A stretch of 6,138 bases of DNA from Spirochaetaceae bacterium. Lineage in GTDB: Bacteria; Spirochaetota; Spirochaetia; DSM-27196; PXBQ01. The first letter of the stretch is position 1. Every line of letters starts with the position of its first letter. Positions 1 to 4,807 of this stretch are shown here, piece by piece. The stretch is taken from the NCBI GenBank assembly GCA_003566875.1, contig PXBQ01000449.1:1-6138 (forward strand), read 5' to 3'. Below the pieces are notes generated by a model. It was not told the DNA's origin. It worked only from the letters and a program-made list of their open reading frames with translations, and ran no database searches. Both the position numbers and the translations under genes were made by a program.

Positions 1-357
1 ACACGCGAGCAGAATCGCACCCATCGACGCGGCCTGGCCCAGACAGATCGTCTGGACATCGGGTTTTATGTACTGAATCGTGTCGTAGATCGCGAGCCCC
101 GCCGTTACCGATCCACCCGGCGAGTTGATGTACAGGTTGATGTCTTTTTCGGGATCCTGCGACTCGAGAAAAAGCAGCTGCGCGACTATGAGATCGGCCG
201 TCACGTCGTGGATCTCGCCGTCGAGGAATACGATGCGGTCCTTGAGCAGGCGCGAGAAAATGTCGTACGAGCGCTCACCTTGCCCGGTTTGCTCGACAAC
301 AATCGGGACCAGGCTATTGTCGTTCACTGTATGATCGGGACGATATGAATTGTTCAT
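1..357 (-). CDS. clpP: ATP-dependent Clp protease proteolytic subunit ClpP (3' end cut off by window edge)
   Basis: ClpP is the serine peptidase of the cytoplasmic Clp protease. Fourteen subunits form a barrel that degrades substrates unfolded by ClpX or ClpA/ClpC. The minus-strand translation gives 119 residues from ATG at 357 and runs off the left edge. Visible landmarks are the glycine-rich SPGGSVTAG segment (residues 79-87, oxyanion and strand region) and the nucleophile motif GQAASMGA (107-114) with catalytic Ser111, the same number as in the E. coli precursor. The catalytic His and Asp lie beyond the window. The start is supported by AAGGA at 371-367, nine bases before the ATG. The gene follows tig after a 38-bp gap with no visible promoter or terminator, so the two are probably cotranscribed. 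clpX often comes next in this arrangement but cannot be seen here. Family assignment is secure; the operon is inferred. Confidence 0.97.
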   Translation of the reverse strand, partial: MNNSYRPDHTVNDNSLVPIVVEQTGQGERSYDIFSRLLKDRIVFLDGEIHDVTADLIVAQLLFLESQDPEKDINLYINSPGGSVTAGLAIYDTIQYIKPDVQTICLGQAASMGAILLAC

Positions 358-395
358 GTGCGGATATCCTTGTGGCGTGACGTCATTGCCGAAAT

Positions 396-1745
396 TTACC
401 TATTTCGTTGCAGTAAGTCCAGCAGTTTGACCGTCTCCCCAGGTTTTACCGTGTTCCGTTCAAACAACGCGTCGAAGAGCCTTCTCTCGCGAAGCTCGTT
501 TCGGACGTACTCGAGTGCGTTGTTCTTCTCGTAGTACTCGCGCAGCTCGTCGATACTCGTCGACGCGTCCTCAGCGATTCGCTTGAGCTCGGCGTCGAGT
601 TCCTCGTCGGTGACCTCGATTTTCTCGTCTTCGATGAGTTTCTGGACTATCAACCGTCCGCGCAGTCGTTTTTCGGCCTGAGGTTTCCATTCCTCGATCA
701 GGTCGTCGCGCGTGCGGCCCTGCGCCGAAAGCATCTGAGATACCTGCTGTTCAGAAACGCGGAACTGCGAGACGAAGTTGCGCCACGCCATGTCGAGCTC
801 GGCCTCCATCATCGACGCGGGAACGTCGATCTTCGCCGACTCGACAAGTTGTTCGGTCAACGCTTCGACCTTTGTCTCGCGGACACGCGACTCGACCGTC
901 GACTCCAGCCGTCGCTTGATGTCGGCCTTGAGATCGTCGAGAGTATCGTACTTGTCGCTGATATCCTGCGCGAGTTCATCGTCGATCTCGGGAAGTTTCC
1001 GGGTTTTTATCGCCTTAACGGCGACCGCGATCTTCTTTTTCTTTCCCGCGAGTTCTTCGTTCTCAAAGTCCTCCGGGAACTCCTTCTCGATCGTCTTTTC
1101 CTCGCCGTCCTTCATACCGAGGACGTCGTCGTCGAACTTATAGAGATTGTAGCCCGAGCCGACCGTGAACACAAAATCCTCACGCTTGGAGTCGGCGACG
1201 ACCCCGTCATCGCCGATTTCCCAGTAATCGACGGTCACGATATCGTCTTTCTCGACGGTCCCGCCTTCCTTCTCCTCGACGATCGAGTTCTGCTCTTGAA
1301 GAGTCTTCAGTTCGTGAGCGATGTCGTCGTCGGTCACCTCAACCTGCGGCTCCTCGACCGTCAATCCGGTCGTTGGCCCGAGCTCGATTTTCGGGAAAAC
1401 ATCGTACATTACTGAAAAAGTCAAATCTTTCTCGATGTCAAAATCGAGCTCGCCGTCGAGCGCGGGTTGCGAGTACGGCAGCGGTTTCTCTTCGATCGCG
1501 TCGAACGCTTCACGCAAGCTTGTATCAAGGATCTTCTGAATCGCTTCGTACCGCAGCGCGTCACCGAACTTCCGTTCCATGATCTCCGCGGGAACCTTTC
1601 CTTTCCGGAAGCCCTTTATCTGCGCGGTCTTCGAGTGCGTAGCGACGATATCGGCGTACTCTTTCTTGACGTCGTCTTGCGCGACCGTAATGGTCAACCG
1701 AACCGATGAGTTCTCGAGCGTCTCGAGTTTTTTCTCCGCAACCAT
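396..1745 (-). CDS. tig: Trigger factor, ribosome-associated chaperone and peptidyl-prolyl isomerase
   Basis: Trigger factor docks beside the ribosomal exit tunnel and shields emerging polypeptides. The 449 residues are close to the usual 430-450. The N-terminal ribosome-binding domain carries the signature GFRKGKVP at 45-52. An FKBP-like domain spans about 160-250 and includes [10 protein letters not shown] (210-219), [13 protein letters not shown] (223-235) and the exit segment [11 protein letters not shown] (251-261). The remainder is the charged, helical chaperone arm. The usual IPGF of the isomerase loop reads LYKF (201-204), so isomerase activity may be altered; the key Phe is kept. There is no cysteine. 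ATG at 1745 is chosen because AAAGGA (1758-1753) lies seven bases upstream and the N-terminus matches the family. Just upstream is a terminator hairpin and then tRNA-Gly; downstream, 38 bp away, is clpP. No separate promoter fits in the upstream gap. Confidence 0.97.
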   Translation of the reverse strand: MVAEKKLETLENSSVRLTITVAQDDVKKEYADIVATHSKTAQIKGFRKGKVPAEIMERKFGDALRYEAIQKILDTSLREAFDAIEEKPLPYSQPALDGELDFDIEKDLTFSVMYDVFPKIELGPTTGLTVEEPQVEVTDDDIAHELKTLQEQNSIVEEKEGGTVEKDDIVTVDYWEIGDDGVVADSKREDFVFTVGSGYNLYKFDDDVLGMKDGEEKTIEKEFPEDFENEELAGKKKKIAVAVKAIKTRKLPEIDDELAQDISDKYDTLDDLKADIKRRLESTVESRVRETKVEALTEQLVESAKIDVPASMMEAELDMAWRNFVSQFRVSEQQVSQMLSAQGRTRDDLIEEWKPQAEKRLRGRLIVQKLIEDEKIEVTDEELDAELKRIAEDASTSIDELREYYEKNNALEYVRNELRERRLFDALFERNTVKPGETVKLLDLLQRNR

Positions 1746-1766
1746 GATCCCATCCTTTATGCAACG

Positions 1767-1800
1767 AATAAAAAAGCGATCCGGTGGGCCGGATCGCTTT
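1767..1800 (-). terminator. Intrinsic terminator after the tRNA genes, just upstream of tig
   Basis: Read on the minus strand, a perfect 12-bp stem (1800-1789 pairing with 1784-1773, AAAGCGATCCGG with its complement) closes a 4-base loop. It is followed by six U residues (1775-1770), then A and UU. It begins 12 bases after tRNA-Gly ends at 1812, and its U tract ends about 21 bases before the tig ATG. The U tract lies only on the minus-strand side, so it acts on transcripts coming from the tRNA genes. It would end most tRNA transcription and leave tig to read-through. Confidence 0.85.
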
Positions 1801-1811
1801 CACGTGAGAAG

Positions 1812-1883
1812 AGCGGGAGACGGGATTTGAACCCGCGACATCCACCTTGGCAAGGTGGAGCTCTACCACTGAGCTACTCCCGC
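1812..1883 (-). tRNA. tRNA-Gly (anticodon GCC)
   Basis: A cloverleaf of 72 nt can be drawn without gaps. The acceptor stem GCGGGAG/CTCCCGC is fully paired. The D arm is GCTC...GAGC, the anticodon stem CCACC/GGTGG encloses loop TTGCCAA, and the T arm carries TTCAAAT. The discriminator base is U, as expected for bacterial tRNA-Gly. The anticodon GCC is at 1851-1849 and reads GGC and GGU. CCA is not encoded. It lies 14 bases after tRNA-Leu, so the two are surely in one transcript, and 12 bases before the terminator hairpin. Confidence 0.97.
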
Positions 1884-1897
1884 ACGAGAGACAACAC

Positions 1898-1979
1898 TGC
1901 GAGAGAAGGGACTTGAACCCTTACACCCGAAGGTACCAGATCCTAAGTCTGGCGTGTCTGCCAATTCCACCACTCTCGC
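1898..1979 (-). tRNA. tRNA-Leu (anticodon UAG)
   Basis: This 82-nt class II tRNA has a paired acceptor stem GCGAGAG/CTCTCGC and discriminator A73, the main leucine identity base. The anticodon stem CCAGA/TCTGG holds loop CTTAGGA, giving anticodon TAG at 1945-1943, which reads CUA and, by wobble, other CUN codons. A long variable arm can form (TACCTTCGGGTG region), followed by a T arm with TTCAAGT. CCA is not encoded. A promoter-like -35/-10 pair ends two bases before its 5' end. Confidence 0.97.
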
Positions 1980-2086
1980 GTATCTTACACAAGATATGCG
2001 CCCGGGTCAATAATTGAGACAGACACGTTGCAACACCCGCATTCTTTCGGGGGTCGGCCTTCTCATTTCCGCCACATATCGTGCAG
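1980..2086. other. 107-bp spacer between tRNA-Lys and tRNA-Leu
   Basis: This is by far the widest gap inside the tRNA cluster; the others are 52, 34 and 14 bases. Apart from the promoter-like pair and its two small dyads I see no gene, no conserved motif and no hairpin followed by a T run. The cluster may therefore be two transcription units (His-Arg-Lys and Leu-Gly) rather than one, but no terminator marks the end of the first. Confidence 0.5.
1982..2010 (-). promoter_or_regulatory. Candidate promoter abutting tRNA-Leu
   Basis: On the minus strand TTGACC (2010-2005), a 17-bp spacer and TAAGAT (1987-1982) make a good sigma-70-type pair. The -10 box lies inside a small dyad (1982-1995, ATCTT-4-AAGAT), and the -35 box overlaps another (2007-2017, TCAAT-1-ATTGA). 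Only two bases separate the -10 box from the mature 5' end of tRNA-Leu at 1979, so a start at the usual distance would fall inside the tRNA. It may give a leaderless tRNA, serve only tig through read-through, or be fortuitous. Confidence 0.5.
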
Positions 2087-2159
2087 TGAGCCGTGAAGGG
2101 TTCGAACCTTCGACCCGCAGATTAAGAGTCTGCTGCTCTACCAGCTGAGCTAACGGCCC
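2087..2159 (-). tRNA. tRNA-Lys (anticodon CUU)
   Basis: A 73-nt cloverleaf: acceptor GGGCCGT/ACGGCTC with one G-U pair at position 2-71, D arm GCTC...GAGC, anticodon stem GCAGA/TCTGC around loop CTCTTAA, and T arm GAAGG TTCGAAC CCTTC. The discriminator is A. The anticodon CTT at 2126-2124 reads AAG, the lysine codon favoured in GC-rich genomes. CCA is not encoded. It lies 34 bases downstream of tRNA-Arg. Confidence 0.97.
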
Positions 2160-2193
2160 TTTTCCTCGTCCTTCCGGATACTGTCGTTCCGGA

Positions 2194-2267
<74 letters not shown>

Positions 2268-2319
2268 GTCACAACCTGACAAAACTTATCCCCGTTCGTG
2301 CCGGTGACCCGCCGAACCG

Positions 2320-2392
2320 GGTGGATGACGGGACTTGAACCCGCAACAACCAGAACCACAATCTGGTGCTCTACCATTGAACTACATCCACC
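2320..2392 (-). tRNA. tRNA-His (anticodon GUG)
   Basis: A 73-nt cloverleaf counting the extra 5' G. The acceptor GTGGATG/CATCCAC is extended by G-1 (2392) pairing with C73 (2320), the hallmark that histidyl-tRNA synthetase recognises. The D arm is GTTC...GAGC, with a G-U pair. The anticodon stem CCAGA/TCTGG surrounds loop TTGTGGT, with anticodon GTG at 2359-2357. The T arm carries TTCAAGT. CCA is not encoded. It is the first tRNA after the promoter at 2410-2438. Confidence 0.97.
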
Positions 2393-2409
2393 ATTTTGCA
2401 ACGCCGGTA

Positions 2410-2438
2410 AGGATGGCCGATCCGCGCTTTTTTGTCAA
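2410..2438 (-). promoter_or_regulatory. Promoter of the tRNA-His-Arg-Lys unit
   Basis: On the minus strand a perfect -35 TTGACA (2438-2433), a 17-bp spacer and a weaker -10 CATCCT (2415-2410, three of six matches to TATAAT) precede tRNA-His. The mature 5' end at 2392 is 17 bases past the -10 box, which leaves room for a short 5' leader that RNase P would remove. The -35 box contains the TGA stop codon (2437-2435) of rarA. The position and perfect -35 make this likely; the weak -10 leaves some doubt. Confidence 0.65.
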
Positions 2439-4660
2439 GACCGTGGTCTTTTCGGCCTGTGCGCACGAAGAATCGCGACTGTCGTGCTCCACGGTATTTC
2501 GGCCCCTGTTAGCGAGAGCGCGGCGTCCGTCGCCCTCTCGGCGAGCGCGGCGTACCGCCGGCGAAACTCTCGTGCAAAAACACCACCGTCTTCGCCGAAC
2601 CACCGCTTGGCGTCGTCCGGCTTGATCCGCCGTTTCTCGTCGAAGGTACGGAGCTCGATCTCGACATCGACGAAGCCGGTGGCATCGAGCGCGGCGGTGA
2701 GATCATCGACGTCCCAGTTGAACCGTGGATCCGTCCGGTCGGAGAAAACAACGTTTTCGACGTCACCGACCGCGTCTATGACGTCCCGATGCGCTCCCGT
2801 GGTCGCGAGCAGCGACGAGAGTCTTTGTGCCCGACGCGGGATACTTTCCGCCGTGCTCAAAACGGCGCCCTCACTCATGATCGCCGCGAGCGTCCGGAAC
2901 ACGGTGGTCTTGTCGGGTTCGCGCATCGCGACGTTTCGTGCCACGACGCGCTCGGCGAGTTCTGCGCTCTCGGCGGCCCCGGCGCGGGCCGTCGCAAACG
3001 CCGAGAGATCACCGGCGAACACGACCGGCCGTTCGATCTCGGCGACGTTTGCCGCGTGCGCCTCGATCGCGTCGCGCGCCTGATCGTCCGCGACGATCGC
3101 GACCGTGAGGCCTTCCGGCGCACGGCGCATAGCCTCCCAGACGAACACTCCCGGGTCCGAGCCGAGTACGACGACGCGATGATGTCGAGCGATGCCGGCT
3201 GCGTCGAACACCGCGTCGCGGATCGCGGCCAGGGTCGCGGTGCGCGCGCCTGAGACGCGGCGTCGCCACGACTCGCGCCCTCGGTCGGTCGGCGTGAACG
3301 TGAGAATCTCGATGTCGTCGTCATCGTTCATCGCCGCGAGCTGCAGTTCCCTACGGCGCAACACGGTGTCGCGGATTGTGCCCTCGTAGCCGCGTTCCGA
3401 CGGTTGGTAAAACACGCGTCCGCGTAGCGTTTGCGGCAAGTACGCCTGCGCGACCCAGTGATCGCGATACGCGTGAGGATAGTTGTAACCTTCCCCGTGG
3501 CCCATGCCTTCCGCGTCGCGCGACGCGTCTTTCAAGTGTTTCGGGACTTCGCCGTCCTTTTCCCGCTCGACGGCGGCTTTCGCGTCGAAGTAACCCATCG
3601 TCGTGTTCGATTTTTCGGCTGTCGCGAGGTACAGCGCCGCGTGCGAGAGGAAGTACTCGCCCTCGGGCAGCCCGACGCGCTCAAAAGCAGCGGCGGCCGC
3701 GTGCACGGTGCTCAACGCGTTTGGATCGGCCATGCCGACATCCTCGGACGCAAGGATCAGCATCCGTCGAAAGAGGAACCGCGGGTCTTCGCCGCCGGCG
3801 ACCATTCGCGCAAGCCAGTACATCGCGGCGTCCGGATCCGATCCACGCAGCGACTTTATGAAAGCGCTAATGACGTCGTAGTGGTAATCGCCCTCCTTGT
3901 CGTAAAGAACCGCTTTTTTTTGAATGCTCTCTTCGGCGATCGCGAGATCGATCGCGATCGTACTTCCGTCGGCGGGTGGAAACGGCTCGACGCTCGTTTC
4001 GACCGCGAGCTCGAGCGCGTTCAGAAGCGACCGCGCGTCGCCGTCGGCGACCGATACGAGGTGGTCGAGTGCGTCATCGGAGATTTGCACGTGGAATCTC
4101 CCGTATCCTCGATCGGGGTCGCGCAGCGCGAAGCGCGCGACCGCGTAGAGGTCGTCGTTCGACAACGGGCGTAACTGAAATACACGGCTTCGCGAGATCA
4201 ACGCCGAGTTCACCTCGAAGAACGGGTTTTCGGTGGTTGCTCCGATCAGAATAAAGGTTCCGTTCTCCACCCACGGAAGCAGCGCGTCTTGTTGCGCTTT
4301 GTTCCACCGGTGGACCTCGTCGACGAAAAGAATCGTCCGTCGCCCGTACAACGAACGCGCGTCCTTTGCCGTCTCGATCGCGGCCCGGACGTCCTTTACG
4401 CCGCTCAACACCGCGTTCAGAGCCGTGAACGAACTCTTGGTCGTGTTCGCGATGACGCGAGCGAGTGTCGTCTTGCCGGTCCCGGGTGGGCCGGAGAGGA
4501 TGATCGAGCTCAACTGGTCGGCCTGGATCGCGCGCCGCAGCAATCGCCCGGGTCCGAGAATGTGATCCTGGCCGATGAACTCATCGATTGTCCGCGGTCT
4601 CATCCGCGCTGCAAGCGGCTCGTCGCGAGGCGAGAGCGAGAATAGGCTCGTGTCAGACAT
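2435..4660 (-). CDS. rarA: RarA/MgsA-type AAA+ recombination factor fused to a methyltransferase-like C-terminal domain
   Basis: RarA is a clamp-loader-like AAA+ ATPase acting at stalled replication forks and gapped DNA. Residues ~10-430 are a complete RarA: Walker A GPPGTGKT (57-64), Walker B LFVDEVHR (111-118), sensor 1 GATTENP (140-146), arginine finger in SRSR (156-159), sensor 2 GDARSLLN (207-214), then the MgsA tetramerisation region with YDKEGDYHYDVISAFIKS (253-270), ASEDVGM (304-310) and GRVFYQPSERGYEG (414-427). E. coli RarA ends near 447; this protein runs to 741. After an acidic linker (DDDD, 446-449) comes a second domain. VVVLGSDPG (496-504) resembles SAM-binding motif I, ADD (524-526) the acidic end of strand 2, and LTAALDATGFVDVEI (654-668) the late strands of class I methyltransferases. 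Its function is unknown. There is no cysteine. ATG at 4660 has no Shine-Dalgarno sequence. Similar long RarA fusions exist, as I recall. Confidence 0.95.
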   Translation of the reverse strand: MSDTSLFSLSPRDEPLAARMRPRTIDEFIGQDHILGPGRLLRRAIQADQLSSIILSGPPGTGKTTLARVIANTTKSSFTALNAVLSGVKDVRAAIETAKDARSLYGRRTILFVDEVHRWNKAQQDALLPWVENGTFILIGATTENPFFEVNSALISRSRVFQLRPLSNDDLYAVARFALRDPDRGYGRFHVQISDDALDHLVSVADGDARSLLNALELAVETSVEPFPPADGSTIAIDLAIAEESIQKKAVLYDKEGDYHYDVISAFIKSLRGSDPDAAMYWLARMVAGGEDPRFLFRRMLILASEDVGMADPNALSTVHAAAAAFERVGLPEGEYFLSHAALYLATAEKSNTTMGYFDAKAAVEREKDGEVPKHLKDASRDAEGMGHGEGYNYPHAYRDHWVAQAYLPQTLRGRVFYQPSERGYEGTIRDTVLRRRELQLAAMNDDDDIEILTFTPTDRGRESWRRRVSGARTATLAAIRDAVFDAAGIARHHRVVVLGSDPGVFVWEAMRRAPEGLTVAIVADDQARDAIEAHAANVAEIERPVVFAGDLSAFATARAGAAESAELAERVVARNVAMREPDKTTVFRTLAAIMSEGAVLSTAESIPRRAQRLSSLLATTGAHRDVIDAVGDVENVVFSDRTDPRFNWDVDDLTAALDATGFVDVEIELRTFDEKRRIKPDDAKRWFGEDGGVFAREFRRRYAALAERATDAALSLTGAEIPWSTTVAILRAHRPKRPRS

Positions 4661-4669
4661 ACCGGCGCC

Positions 4670-4680
4670 AGTATATCATA
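4670..4680 (-). promoter_or_regulatory. Candidate -10 region of rarA
   Basis: The minus strand reads TATGATATACT, which holds two overlapping -10 hexamers, TATGAT (4680-4675) and TATACT (4675-4670), each five of six matches to TATAAT. No good -35 box lies 16-18 bp upstream. The rarA ATG begins only 9 bases after TATACT or 14 after TATGAT, so the mRNA leader would be between zero and about eight bases. That agrees with the lack of a ribosome binding site. Confidence 0.45.
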
Positions 4681-4693
4681 CGCAGTTCCTGCG
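4681..4693. repeat. Small inverted repeat in the divergent intergenic region
   Basis: CGCAG, three bases, then CTGCG forms a 5-bp dyad directly beside the candidate rarA -10 region, within its spacer. It could be a regulator half-site pair, but a dyad this short occurs often by chance in GC-rich DNA. Confidence 0.25.
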
Positions 4694-4726
4694 GAGCAGC
4701 ACCTTCGCGCCGCATCAGGAGGAATC

Positions 4727-4745
4727 TTCGACGGGATTCGTCGAA
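4727..4745. repeat. Inverted repeat between rarA and the divergent exported-protein gene
   Basis: TTCGACG, five bases (GGATT), then CGTCGAA is a perfect 7-bp dyad. It lies 27 bp upstream of the plus-strand -35 hexamer and about 47 bp from the rarA -10 region. The position suits an operator shared by both genes. No T run follows on either strand, so it is not an intrinsic terminator. No regulator gene is visible in the window. Confidence 0.35.
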
Positions 4746-4771
4746 ACCGGTCGCCGAAATCCGAAACACAA

Positions 4772-4800
4772 TTGTTCGAGCGGTCTTAACACGGTAGAAT
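4772..4800 (+). promoter_or_regulatory. Candidate promoter of the exported-protein gene
   Basis: TTGTTC (4772-4777), a 17-bp spacer and TAGAAT (4795-4800, five of six matches) form a sigma-70-type pair. The ATG at 4808 begins after seven intervening bases, exactly where transcription would be expected to start, so the message would have little or no leader. Confidence 0.5.
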
Positions 4801-4807
4801 AAGGACG

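Noticed and set aside
378..385. TGACGTCA palindrome in the tig-clpP gap, with GGATATCC at 362-369
   Set aside because: Eight-base palindromes are common by chance. The second overlaps the clpP ribosome binding site, and neither is repeated elsewhere in the window.
849..1415. 188-codon plus-strand frame opposite tig
   Set aside because: It is antisense to the well-supported trigger factor gene, with no motif or ribosome binding site.
1561..1869. 102-codon minus-strand frame running through tRNA-Gly, the terminator and the tig start
   Set aside because: It covers a tRNA gene and an intrinsic terminator and overlaps tig out of frame.
2298..3083. 261-codon plus-strand frame spanning tRNA-His and the 3' part of rarA
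   Set aside because: It runs across a tRNA gene and antisense to rarA, with Ser/Ala/Arg-rich composition and no ribosome binding site.
3936..3960. Cluster of GATCGCGATCG-like repeats
   Set aside because: It falls in rarA codons for Ile/Ala/Asp/Leu-rich sequence and is explained by codon use; there is no regular array.
3431..4174. 247-codon open frame on the plus strand inside rarA
   Set aside because: It lies wholly opposite a gene with unmistakable RarA motifs. Its translation is Arg/Val-rich with no domain, typical of a GC-rich antisense shadow.
4717..4722. Perfect AGGAGG on the plus strand
   Set aside because: No ATG, GTG or TTG lies 4-12 bases downstream, so it cannot serve as a ribosome binding site.
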